A DNA stretch of 64,000 bases from a bacterium (GTDB taxonomy: Bacteria > Hinthialibacterota > Hinthialibacteria > OLB16). Of this stretch, positions 25,396 to 32,548 are shown piece after piece. Made by a program: the position numbers and the translations under genes. The stretch spans positions 205,980 through 269,979 of the forward strand of contig JAJVIK010000008.1 of the NCBI GenBank assembly GCA_022072055.1, given 5' to 3'. The notes beneath the pieces were generated by a model. The model saw only the letters and a list, made by a program, of their open reading frames with translations. It ran no database searches and was not told where the DNA came from. Positions within the stretch are counted from its first letter, which is position 1; every line of letters starts with the position of its first letter.

Positions 25396-25596
25396 GTGGG
25401 CTTGCCTTCGCGGCAGCGCTGGCGAATCCGTCTCCCTTCAAGACTCTCACGCTCCCGTCCATGCACGCGGTGAGATAGGCGCCGTGTTTCTTGTCACTCT
25501 GGTTCCTCTACTTCCAGGAGCTAAAGCTCCAATCCGTGGCGTCTGCTTGATTGGATCGAGAAACAGGAGGAAAGGACGAAAGAGTGGAATCTGTAG
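25344..25596 (+). pseudogene. Decayed copy of the membrane-protein gene with a Tat-like start
   Basis: The first 44 codons read MPPLSRRAFLSCSALGLGGL (a Tat-like signal nearly identical to that of the gene at 26093), then run into LTLPSMHAVR-stop at 25476. From the middle of that piece the DNA aligns with the gene at 24330: FPFMHGGIW versus LPSMHAVR, then LSFLYFQRLKIQS versus LWFLYFQELKLQS (stop TGA at 25548), and finally, in another frame, ELLEWYEKQEK versus LLDWIEKQEE, with TAG at 25594-25596. So the part coding for about 180 residues in the middle is missing and the frame is broken three times. It cannot be functional. Confidence 0.75.
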
Positions 25597-25602
25597 AACA
25601 GT

Positions 25603-25818
25603 CTAGAGATCTCGCGGTGACAGTCCTGTCCGTTTGGCGATACGCGCCAACATCCGTGGCCCCAGCTCCTCCCGATCATGGAACGCGAAGACGAAATCCG
25701 GCCAATCCGCGCGCGACAGAACCCGATGCGAAGACCCCTGCTGTCGCTTTATGGTCCATCCGATGCGCAGAGGTGAGGCGAGAACCCGACCGGCTCCGGT
25801 CGAAGGCCACTCACTCAT
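25603..25818 (-). CDS. hicA: HicA-family mRNA interferase toxin
   Basis: 71 residues with the HicA double-stranded-RNA-binding-like pattern: LRIGWTIKRQQGSSHRVLSR, where the His after SS is the catalytic residue of the family, then DFVFAFHDREELGPRMLARI and the end KRTGLSPRDL. HicA cuts mRNA and tmRNA and is blocked by HicB. The ATG overlaps the hicB stop by four bases. The N-terminal nine residues (MSEWPSTGA) are typical in length. The order here is antitoxin first. Confidence 0.85.
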   Translation of the reverse strand: MSEWPSTGAGRVLASPLRIGWTIKRQQGSSHRVLSRADWPDFVFAFHDREELGPRMLARIAKRTGLSPRDL

Positions 25819-26030
25819 ACCGTAACCGCGAATAAGCCGTTCAGCTCAGGGATGGCCTCCCCATAGTCCAGCCTGTCAGCGATCACGCGCAATGCAAGCG
25901 CCTCCACTCGGGCGATGGCCTCGTCCCGTGTGGTTCCATAGGCCAGGACCCCAGGCAAGTCCGGAATTTCGGCGATCCACCGGCCATCATTTTCTTGCTC
26001 GGTTTCGATCCTCACCCGCGCCACCTCCAT
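25815..26030 (-). CDS. hicB: HicB-family antitoxin
   Basis: 71 residues with the partial RNase-H-like fold of HicB: RIETEQENDGRWIAEIPDLP and GVLAYGTTRDEAIARVEALA. The Asp-Gly-x-Trp-x-Ala and PDLPGV-x-A-x-G motifs are diagnostic. No separate DNA-binding domain follows; short HicB forms of this kind are common. It is the first gene of the hicBA pair. Confidence 0.88.
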   Translation of the reverse strand: MEVARVRIETEQENDGRWIAEIPDLPGVLAYGTTRDEAIARVEALALRVIADRLDYGEAIPELNGLFAVTV

Positions 26031-26084
26031 TCTTCCCGGTACTCTAACAAATCGACGTTCTCATGGCAAACTTGCGCCAAATGG

Positions 26085-26144
26085 AGCCCCCCATGCCCCC
26101 CCTCTCTCGCCGCGGTTTTCTCTCACGCTCCGCCTTCGGACTGT
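26085..26144 (+). repeat. Direct repeat, copy 2 (paired with 25336-25395)
   Basis: Contains the ATG and first 17 codons of the PD40 protein at 26093; nearly identical to copy 1. The two copies flank the decayed membrane gene and hicBA, so they may mark a segmental duplication or a recombination end point. Confidence 0.7.
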
Positions 26145-27301
26145 GCGGTCTTCCCCTCCTTCAGTCTCGTTCAGATGCCGCCCAGGAGGCGGATGCGCAT
26201 CGTCTCATCGGCTTCACCCGCCTGCGGGTCAACCTTCCCGGCGGGCGGCATGTGAACCAATACACCTCCGAAGCCTGCTTAATCCGCGCGGATGGGAGCG
26301 GTTTCCGGAGACTTCTGCCCGAGTTCGGCGCGCGGCCCTTTTCCTGGACCCAGTTCGCCGGATGGTCCCCGGATGGCAAACAGGCGATTGTGGCTTGCGG
26401 GTGGGAAGACCCCAGGAATGGCCTGTGGGAGGAAGAGCACCAGACCTTCCGGATGACCGAGGGCTGGCGTCACGATGTCGGACTGCTCGATCTCGAATCC
26501 GGGCGCTACCGGAACCTCACCGCGGTCGAACGAGTGAGCGATTACAACGCGGGACTCTACTTCTGGCCGAATGACCCGAACCGATTCGGGTTCGAGGCGC
26601 TCATCAACGGCATCTCCCATCCGCACCGGATGGACCGCGACGGAAGACACAAGGTGGACCTTTCAAGCGGCGCGGAGGGCTTCACCTACGGCTCCAACGC
26701 CTCGCCCGATGGAAGGCGGATTGCGTACCACAAGGACTACAAGATTCATCTGGCCAACGCGGATGGTTCCGAGGCGCGGGTGATCGAGACCGGGAACCCC
26801 TTCAACTTCGCGCCGAAGTGGTCTCCGGATGGCGAGTGGCTCCTGTTTGTCTCCGGCGAGCACTATGCCTGCCATCCCCACATTGTGCGTCCGGACGGAA
26901 GCAACTTGCGGAAGATCGCGGATCGTCGCGGGCATCGCGGCGTGGTCACGGTCCTGGATGTGCCCGACTATCATGGCGGGAGCAGCGACATTCCGGTCTG
27001 GGCTCCGGATGGAAAGCACATTTACTTCACCGCGCGATTCGGCGGGAGTGTCGAGCTGATGCGTGTTTCGGTGGAGGGGGTCGAAGAACGTCTGACCTTC
27101 TCGGACCATCCGGGGGTTCTGCATTACCACCCGCAGGTTTCGCCGGATGGCGAATGGGTGCTTTTCGGCTCGAACCGAAGCGGCCGCCGGCAGATTCACC
27201 GCATGCGCGCGGGGGGTGGGAAGGTCTTTCAGGTGACTCAAGTCCCGGAGGGTTGGGGCGCAATGTGGGGGCATTGGAGACCGGGGGTAACCTTCTCCTG
27301 A
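26093..27301 (+). CDS. Tat-exported PD40/TolB-like beta-propeller protein
   Basis: 402 residues from the ATG at 26093, six bases after GGAG; an upstream ATG (26063) would add ten residues before the Tat signal SRRGFLSRSAFGLCGLP. The rest is a six- or seven-bladed propeller made of PD40-type repeats: WSPDGKQAIVACG, ASPDGRRIAYHKDY, WSPDGEWLLFVSGE, WAPDGKHIYFTAR and VSPDGEWVLFGSNRSGRRQI. This arrangement resembles TolB C-terminal and oligogalacturonate-lyase-like propellers. The twin-arginine signal suggests folding and possibly metal loading before export. Ligand unknown. Confidence 0.82.
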   Translation: MPPLSRRGFLSRSAFGLCGLPLLQSRSDAAQEADAHRLIGFTRLRVNLPGGRHVNQYTSEACLIRADGSGFRRLLPEFGARPFSWTQFAGWSPDGKQAIVACGWEDPRNGLWEEEHQTFRMTEGWRHDVGLLDLESGRYRNLTAVERVSDYNAGLYFWPNDPNRFGFEALINGISHPHRMDRDGRHKVDLSSGAEGFTYGSNASPDGRRIAYHKDYKIHLANADGSEARVIETGNPFNFAPKWSPDGEWLLFVSGEHYACHPHIVRPDGSNLRKIADRRGHRGVVTVLDVPDYHGGSSDIPVWAPDGKHIYFTARFGGSVELMRVSVEGVEERLTFSDHPGVLHYHPQVSPDGEWVLFGSNRSGRRQIHRMRAGGGKVFQVTQVPEGWGAMWGHWRPGVTFS

Positions 27302-27320
27302 TGCGAGTGGTTGAAGATTG

Positions 27321-27358
27321 GCGCGGTGGGGGTGCTTGCCAAAGCGCCCCCACCGCGC
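27321..27358. terminator. Bidirectional terminator-like hairpin
   Basis: GCGCGGTGGGGG (27321-27332) pairs perfectly with CCCCCACCGCGC (27347-27358); three more pairs extend into the loop. It lies between two converging PD40 genes. No T-tract follows, so it may act as a transcript end protector or with Rho. Confidence 0.55.
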
Positions 27359-27471
27359 GCTGACCTGATATCAACCCCTCCAGAGCATCACCAGGTCCAT
27401 ATCAACCGCCTCCCCAGTCGGTCTCTGTTCGGCTCGCCTCATGCAAACCGGGTGGCTCGCTTGGAGCCGGA

Positions 27472-29232
27472 TCAGAGGCCGCCCGCATGATGGAGGGTTA
27501 TGCAGTCGGTGGCCTGGACCTCCAGGCCATCGGGCAGATTCCCGAAGACTGTCACCTCCACCACCGCGCCCTCAGGTTGGCTGCCGAGGTCCAGGGCATC
27601 CACCAGGTCGCGTTGCGAGAAATGCAGGACCAGATCCGGGTAACCATCGGGTCCACTCCCGCAGGCGCACAGCTCGGCGCCCGGTCCGGCGACATCGTTC
27701 ACGGTCGGAGCCTTCACCGGCTGAACCCCGTTGATGTTGATCGAGTCCGGGTCGATCTCTGTGACATCAAGCTCGGCCGAGCCCAGAATGGCCATCGGAA
27801 TCTTGCCCTCGTTGTTCTTGTTGAGGGTGAAGTTGTTCGGGCAGTCGCCGGGTTTGATATCCAGCACCGCCACCTTGCGGATCGCCACGATGAAAACCTG
27901 GTTGAGGTAAACCCCATCCCCTCGGTTCAGGCTCCGGTTGAAGGCAATCCACTGGCCATCCGGGGCGACGCACAGGGCATCCGGCGCGCGACCGGGATAG
28001 AGAGTCGGATCGGTGATCCTCTCCGACACCCCAAAGTCGGGATCGCCCACAATGACATTTGTGCGCCAGATCGAGTTGTCCGAGACACAGTAGAGGTAGT
28101 CGCCGGTCGGGTCCCACCACGGCTTGGAGGCCGAGGCGGCAAGCGAGGTAACCTGAATCGGGTCGCCGCCAAGGGGGGAGATGATCCAAATCTGCCCGCC
28201 GCGGGTGAACGCGATCCACTTCCCATCCAAGCTGCAGCGAATGATCCCGCCGCAGTCGGAGGCGCTGTAGGTCAAGCGCCGCTGCACCGTGCCCGCCGGC
28301 GGCATGGGGAAGGTTGTCGCGGTTCCCTCCAGCGGTCCATCCGGTCCGGGAACCGTGATGTCCTCGGGGATGTCCACGATATACACCTCATTGCGGACCC
28401 CGCCCGTGGCGGGTACCGTCCTCCCGATAAACGCGCGCGCGCGCTGCCAGGACCCATCCGGCTTCTGGTAGCCGTTCTCGCCGACCCAGGCGTCATCGGA
28501 ACCCTGGAAGATGTCATCGCTGCCCGGGGTGATCTCGGCTTGGGGTTTCACCTTCACGACCAGCACGGTGAAGCTGCCATCCTGATTTCCGAGCGTGTCA
28601 TCCACATCCACCGGGATGCCCAGTTTGGTCACGCCGATGGTTCGGAGGTTCTTTAGCAGCGCTTTCATGACCTGGTCGTTGTAGGTGAATCCGACCCATT
28701 GCCCATCGCCGCTCGGTTCGTGACGGTGCGAGCCGCCGCGAAGCGCGCCGGGGGTGAAGGGTAGGGTCGCGTCCCGGGCGTCCGAGACCACATACCCATA
28801 CGGGCCCACCGACCCATCGGTCGGGCTGATCATCGCGCCGAAGCGAGCAACATCGGCATACTGCACGCCATCCAGGCCGCGAATGGCAATGACCGTGTCT
28901 CCCTCCCGGAAGAAGCTCACCGCCGCGGTTCCCGGTCCGAAGCCGTTTAACGGGATGACGTTCGGCGCGGTGTACATGACCACGATGCCCTGTGTGTCAA
29001 TGTGGACTTTCTCAAGTTTCAGCGTGTTGCCGATGCCGCCGAAAGTCCCGAAGGCCCGAGTGTCGTAGGCCACCCATTTGCAGTCGGGGGACCAGTTGAG
29101 GTTGTTATCCAGCTGATGGTTTCTGTCGGTGTCGAAGGTGAGTTGCCGCTCTTCCCACCACGCTTGGGCGGTCGGCGGGGCCACCGAGAGAATAAGAAAG
29201 GCGACAAACCAAACCGCAAGTAGCATTCTCAT
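27472..29232 (-). CDS. Secreted PD40 propeller protein with a C-terminal 'ILDIKPGDCPN' domain
   Basis: 586 residues with a signal peptide (LLAVWFVAFLILSVAPPTAQA) and AAGGAG before the ATG. The body is a propeller with PD40-type strands: WSPDCKWVAYDTR, SLDGKWIAFTRGGQIWI, WWDPTGDYLYCVSDNSIW and APDGQWIAFNRS. From about residue 455 a separate domain begins with LDIKPGDCPNNFTLNKNN and ends LEVQATDCITLHH; the same domain is common at the end of secreted proteins of Planctomycetes and several candidate phyla. Four Cys in that domain may form two disulfides. Probably a surface or extracellular binding protein. Confidence 0.8.
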   Translation of the reverse strand: MRMLLAVWFVAFLILSVAPPTAQAWWEERQLTFDTDRNHQLDNNLNWSPDCKWVAYDTRAFGTFGGIGNTLKLEKVHIDTQGIVVMYTAPNVIPLNGFGPGTAAVSFFREGDTVIAIRGLDGVQYADVARFGAMISPTDGSVGPYGYVVSDARDATLPFTPGALRGGSHRHEPSGDGQWVGFTYNDQVMKALLKNLRTIGVTKLGIPVDVDDTLGNQDGSFTVLVVKVKPQAEITPGSDDIFQGSDDAWVGENGYQKPDGSWQRARAFIGRTVPATGGVRNEVYIVDIPEDITVPGPDGPLEGTATTFPMPPAGTVQRRLTYSASDCGGIIRCSLDGKWIAFTRGGQIWIISPLGGDPIQVTSLAASASKPWWDPTGDYLYCVSDNSIWRTNVIVGDPDFGVSERITDPTLYPGRAPDALCVAPDGQWIAFNRSLNRGDGVYLNQVFIVAIRKVAVLDIKPGDCPNNFTLNKNNEGKIPMAILGSAELDVTEIDPDSININGVQPVKAPTVNDVAGPGAELCACGSGPDGYPDLVLHFSQRDLVDALDLGSQPEGAVVEVTVFGNLPDGLEVQATDCITLHHAGGL

Positions 29233-29316
29233 GTTTTTCTCCTTCTCTTGAACGGATTCGCGAGGGACATTTCATTGCGCATCGGATTACGGCGCGGCTC
29301 CGACGGTGAGCGGTTT

Positions 29317-29342
29317 GGGGAACGGGGGTTGCGGGGGACGGG
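29317..29342 (+). other. G-quadruplex-capable G-tract run
   Basis: Four G-runs (29317-29320, 29324-29328, 29333-29337 and 29340-29342) with loops of 3, 4 and 2 bases match the standard G4 pattern. A second, looser run (four to five tracts with loops up to ten bases) follows at about 29437-29480. Both lie in the 595-base gap 29233-29827, where I see no gene. Confidence 0.5.
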
Positions 29343-29777
29343 AGTTGCTTGGCAGCCCACCTTGGCCCGCGCCAACGGACGGTACACCGGGAAGGCCCGT
29401 CGAGGGGGTTTCAATCCGGGATGGGAAGCGGGGGGCTCCTGGCCGGGGTCTCTCCCACGGGGGAGTTTGGGGGGGTGGGGGCCGCGCGCGACGTGGAGGC
29501 TGGCGGACGAACGACATCGCCGCCACTCAGGAAAGGCTGGCGAAACGCGGGCAGAGATGCCCGGTCCGTGCTCATCCCCTCACCTCCACCGGAAGGGGCG
29601 GATCTCGAAGGGGTGTTTCCAGGCGCTCCACACGCTTGCGCCACACCGCCTCGAGAGGCCCGCAGCAAGACAGTAATCTAATTCCGTTATTCAGGATGTC
29701 AAGGCAAGCCAGTTCTTTTGTTGACGGCGTCTCCGTTGTCGTTGCCGAATCCTGGTCGCGAATCCGGAGGCGTCATT

Positions 29778-29799
29778 CCCGACTGAGATCGGGAATCCA
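29778..29799. repeat. Inverted repeat after higA (second locus)
   Basis: ATTCCCGA and TCGGGAAT are exact complements around a six-base loop. It lies 29 bases downstream of the second higA and may terminate that transcript, though no T-tract follows. Confidence 0.5.
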
Positions 29800-29827
29800 T
29801 GCGCCAGCCGTCGGGTTCGTTTCCTTG

Positions 29828-30145
29828 TTAGGCCGCCCGCCGATCTCGTTTGACCTGGCGAATATCGCGCAGTGTTGCGGCCTCCGCCTGCTGGGCATGG
29901 TAGAGATCCCAACGAAGCTGGAGATTCAGCCAGAAATCGGGCGACATGCCGAAGAACCGGGCGAGCCGTAGCGCGGTGCTCGGAGTCACGCCACGCCGCC
30001 CGCGAATGATTTCGTTGACCCTTTGATAGGGCACGTGGATACCGTCGGCGAGCTCCTTCTGGGAGAGCCGCATCGGCTTGAGAAACTCCTCCAGTAGCAT
30101 CTCGCCAGGGTGGGTCGGCTGTCGATGCGTTGGTATGCGTACCAT
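29828..30145 (-). CDS. higA: HigA-family antitoxin (second higBA locus)
   Basis: 105 residues with HPGEMLLEEFLKPMRLSQ, the helix-turn-helix LADGIHVPYQRVNEIIRGRR and LRLARFFGMSPDFWLNLQ, a closer match to the family consensus than the first copy. The last part (ATLRDIRQVKRDRRAA) is the usual basic tail. It follows its toxin gene by 20 bases. The stop codon lies inside GCCTAAC (minus strand), which equals the R'' box of integron attC sites, but the partner box is not found. Confidence 0.88.
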   Translation of the reverse strand: MVRIPTHRQPTHPGEMLLEEFLKPMRLSQKELADGIHVPYQRVNEIIRGRRGVTPSTALRLARFFGMSPDFWLNLQLRWDLYHAQQAEAATLRDIRQVKRDRRAA

Positions 30146-30165
30146 GGGATACCTCGCTTAAGCCG

Positions 30166-30459
30166 TCAGTGATAGTCTACGATCTCGACCGATTCTGGGC
30201 CATCGGACCTCCAAACGAAACAGATCCGGTACTGCCTGTTGATGCTGACGCTGTGCTGACCCGATCTGTCGCCGGAGAGCGCTTCGAGGCGGTTGCCCGA
30301 GGGAACCCGGAGGTCGTCCAATCGAACGGTCGAGTCCAATTGTTCCAGCTTCCGCCCGGCGATCCTCCAGAGGTCCTTCGGGCAGGACTGGCGGGCGGCC
30401 TTCGTGTCCCGCCCGTTGAAGATGTCCTCGGTCCCGGGACTCTGGAAGGATCGAATCAT
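30166..30459 (-). CDS. higB: HigB/RelE-family toxin (second higBA locus)
   Basis: 97 residues with the same pattern as the first HigB: LWRIAGRKLEQLDSTVRLDD, LRVPSGNRLEALSGDRSG, QHSVSINRQYRICFVW and the end SVEIVDYH. The extra first ~20 residues (TEDIFNGRDTKAARQSC) match longer HigB family members. The two HigB proteins of this window share about half of their residues by eye, so they are separate acquisitions or an old duplication rather than a recent copy. It starts 45 bases after an attC-like site. Confidence 0.86.
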   Translation of the reverse strand: MIRSFQSPGTEDIFNGRDTKAARQSCPKDLWRIAGRKLEQLDSTVRLDDLRVPSGNRLEALSGDRSGQHSVSINRQYRICFVWRSDGPESVEIVDYH

Positions 30460-30503
30460 CGCTGCCTGATAGCACGGCTATCATGCTAAAGCAAGGGCCC
30501 GCG

Positions 30504-30561
30504 GCCTAACCGCTCAGTATCGGCGGCGGCGCGCATAGCCGTCCGCTAGAACCAGTTGAAA
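30504..30561 (-). repeat. attC-like site a (integron cassette recombination site)
   Basis: Read on the minus strand the site begins TTTCAAC (R'' box, one mismatch to RYYYAAC) and ends GTTAGGC (perfect GTTRRRY) 58 bases later. The arms are only partly complementary (TTCTAGCGGACGG against AGTATCGGCGGCGG). It lies ten bases after the stop of the 200-residue gene. This is the weakest of the three sites. Confidence 0.45.
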
Positions 30562-30570
30562 GCCGCAGCC

Positions 30571-31173
30571 CTACTTGTACAACAGCGCGAGACCTTCGAA
30601 GTAATCGAAGAACTGAACCGCGATGCCGTCGCGAAACACCAACCCTCTGTTCTTCTTGGCTTGCTTCGGGTCCCTGAACGCGAAGAAGCACAGGTGTGTA
30701 TCGTCATTGAATTTGCAGAAGATCCCATCGAGACGAACGAATCGCTCTCCTGCTGGAATAACCACAAGAGAGGCCCCAGGCAGCCATTCGACGAGTCGGG
30801 TCTGAGCATCTTCCGTTGACCTGGGGCCGCACACCTCTGCGCAGGTAACCCTCGTCACCAAAGAACCGCCGTACTGAAATCCGCGAACAAGGTCGGCATC
30901 CCCATACGTGGCGGGATCATCGTGAAAGGCCGTGGCGATGATCCTGCCATCTGCATTCGCGTAGATGTGGTTCGCGATCGCGTAGTTGTCGTTGGCGTCC
31001 TTTGCGTGAAAATGCTCTCCCTGCGGAGCGCCCAGTACTTTCTTTAGCCCCTTGAGAAGATGGTAGGCTTTGCCCGTGGGTTGCGCACGTGTCTTCCGAT
31101 AGATGTAGTAATTCACGGACCCTGTGATGATGCCGCCCCCAACACCACCAAGAAGTAATTGGAGAGGTTCCAT
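30571..31173 (-). CDS. Cassette-borne protein of unknown function with an N-terminal membrane helix
   Basis: 200 residues; AGGAGG lies eight bases before the ATG. The N-terminus (EPLQLLLGGVGGGIITGSVN) is a short glycine-rich hydrophobic segment, followed by a basic stretch (YYIYRKTRAQPTGKAYH), so a membrane anchor is likely. The rest is soluble, alpha/beta in look, with HFHAKDANDNYAIANHIYAN and DGIFCKFNDDTHLCFFAFRD. I recognise no domain. It is bounded on both sides by attC-like sites facing the same way, as expected for a one-gene integron cassette. Confidence 0.65.
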   Translation of the reverse strand: MEPLQLLLGGVGGGIITGSVNYYIYRKTRAQPTGKAYHLLKGLKKVLGAPQGEHFHAKDANDNYAIANHIYANADGRIIATAFHDDPATYGDADLVRGFQYGGSLVTRVTCAEVCGPRSTEDAQTRLVEWLPGASLVVIPAGERFVRLDGIFCKFNDDTHLCFFAFRDPKQAKKNRGLVFRDGIAVQFFDYFEGLALLYK

Positions 31174-31207
31174 TATCTGTGCCTCCTGAATGGTTGCGTC
31201 GTCCTTC

Positions 31208-31267
31208 GTCTAACGCCCAGCATCAGAAGCGGCACGGAGCGCCATCGGTTCGATGCTGTTGTCAGCC
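31208..31267 (-). repeat. attC-like site b (integron cassette recombination site)
   Basis: The best of the three. On the minus strand: GGCTGAC (R'' box, variant), a short spacer, CAGCATC (L''), a central part, GATGCTG (L', the exact complement of L''), GGC, and GTTAGAC (perfect R' box GTTRRRY). The length of 60 bases is that of a classical 59-base element. The TGA stop of the wHTH-HEPN gene lies inside the R'' box, as is normal for cassettes. Confidence 0.65.
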
Positions 31268-32020
31268 AACATCCCTCTGCGCGAAGAGGATCGACGTGAT
31301 GTCTTCAACAAAGGCCGACACCTTCTTGACACCCAGTCGGTACTTCCCAGGATGGCCGCACCGGTTCCGGAGGTTGAGCGCCTCCGTAAGCGTGTCCTTC
31401 TGGTTCTTGTCGAGGATGCCAAGTTCCTTCGCTGCCAATAGAGCAGTTGCGTCCTTGACGTGTGCAAAGTCGTCGAGGGTCTTTATGGGGCGCGCGTTCG
31501 GGTCATGCTTCTGAAGTGCGGCGGTGACCGATGCCGACCCTTTGGTCATCATTCTCACCTGGATCGATCGAATGGCCGCAACCCAAAGGAACACCGTGCA
31601 AGCCCTCAGTGCCCCAACCTGGAGGCACTTCAGGCCTTCCTCAAGATAGTCGCGCGCATCGGCGTCTGAGATCTTGGCGACGACATCCTCGAGAGTGCCG
31701 ACGTCATATTCCATCTCGACATCGGCCTTTGGCAGTCCGAGGAGGCCTCGCACGTGCTCGCGACCGCAGTTCGTGAGGTTCCAGAGGCGCTTCTTGCCCT
31801 GCAGCCCAGTGGTGTCTACAAGTGGCCCGCTCTTGCTCAATACGTCTGTGACGTTAACCTTGGCCCATCCCTTTGCGCGCGCACGCTTCATCCTCTCACG
31901 AAGCTCGTCGACCGTGAGAGCGGTCTTCTGCTCGTACCGCTCGCAGTAGTACAGAACAGCAAGGATGCGATCCTGATGCGTCTTTTTCGCAAGCGGCGCG
32001 AGGAATTCGACCAGAGTCAC
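31262..32020 (-). CDS. Winged-helix-like plus HEPN-like protein, second gene of a two-gene cassette
   Basis: 252 residues from a GTG that overlaps the stop of the gene before it (GTGA). Residues about 18-95 (DRILAVLYYCERYEQKTALT ... LWNLTNCGREHVRGLL) look like a winged helix and align with the upstream protein. The C-terminal part is helical: DYLEEGLKCLQVGALRACTV and later NLRNRCGHPGKYR, in which R-N-R-C-G-H gives the R-x4-H motif of HEPN RNases at the expected place in a helical bundle. If real, this would be an RNase effector controlled by its partner. I know of no characterised member. Confidence 0.65.
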   Translation of the reverse strand: MTLVEFLAPLAKKTHQDRILAVLYYCERYEQKTALTVDELRERMKRARAKGWAKVNVTDVLSKSGPLVDTTGLQGKKRLWNLTNCGREHVRGLLGLPKADVEMEYDVGTLEDVVAKISDADARDYLEEGLKCLQVGALRACTVFLWVAAIRSIQVRMMTKGSASVTAALQKHDPNARPIKTLDDFAHVKDATALLAAKELGILDKNQKDTLTEALNLRNRCGHPGKYRLGVKKVSAFVEDITSILFAQRDVG

Positions 32021-32520
32021 TCGGCATCCCTCGTGCGCTTCTTCGTCCCCTTCTTCACGGAGTAGGTCGCTTTCAGGGCCCTCTCTCCGTGTACGGTCGG
32101 TTTGAACTTGCCTGTGCCAGCACGTGCAAAGAGCTTCTTCCCCTTCTCCTTCGCTTGGACCAAGGTCATGTCGACCCTCGTAGGAATGGTGATGCCTACA
32201 GCGTCCGCCTTCTCTCGAACTTCTTCCACCGAGAAGGGCTCGGCGCCGTATTCGCGGTAGAACCACGCGGCAATGAGCTTCGCGTTATCCGCCGGCTTGT
32301 CGTGATCGACGAAAGCGAAAAACTCCTCCTGAGACTGCGCAGCCACATCCCGGTGGCCGTTTGTCTGCTTCGCCTTGGTGCGAGTCTCGGAAGGGTGCTC
32401 AGTAACGTAGCCCTTGAGAAGTTCGAACGCCTCGCCGCGAACCTCTGGAGGTAACGTCTCGAGGACTTTGCCAATTTGCTCCAGGCGACTGGCACGCCAG
32501 TTCAATTCCTTGTCATCCAC
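32017..32520 (-). CDS. Winged-helix-like partner protein, first gene of a two-gene cassette
   Basis: 167 residues from a GTG with AGGAGGAA eight bases upstream. A helical start (ASRLEQIGKVLETLPPEVRG) and a charged linker (KAKQTNGHRDVAAQSQ) precede the domain AKLIAAWFYREYGAEPFSVE ... TIPTRVDMTLVQAKEKGK ... KFKPTVHGERALK, which parallels DRILAVLYYCERYE ... VNVTDVLSKSGPL ... LWNLTNCGREHVR in the next protein. The end is very basic (VKKGTKKRTRDAE), which suits nucleic acid or RNA binding. Candidate antitoxin or sensor for the HEPN-like protein. Confidence 0.65.
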   Translation of the reverse strand: MDDKELNWRASRLEQIGKVLETLPPEVRGEAFELLKGYVTEHPSETRTKAKQTNGHRDVAAQSQEEFFAFVDHDKPADNAKLIAAWFYREYGAEPFSVEEVREKADAVGITIPTRVDMTLVQAKEKGKKLFARAGTGKFKPTVHGERALKATYSVKKGTKKRTRDAE

Positions 32521-32548
32521 TGCAGAGTTCCTCCTGGCTCTTCGTGTT

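Noticed and set aside
27321-27358. Hairpin considered as a small RNA or riboswitch
   Set aside because: A simple long stem between convergent genes is better explained as a transcript end; no conserved riboswitch core is present.
29248-29971. Plus-strand ORFs in the 29.2-29.9 kb gap (up to 221 residues)
   Set aside because: Composition follows the G-tracts, three overlapping frames look alike in quality, and one runs across higA. No recognisable start region or domain.
31240-31260. T-loop-like GGTTCGATGC as part of a tRNA
   Set aside because: No acceptor stem or anticodon arm can be built around it; it belongs to attC-like site b. The same holds for GGTTCGAA strings inside coding regions at about 8434 and 12165.
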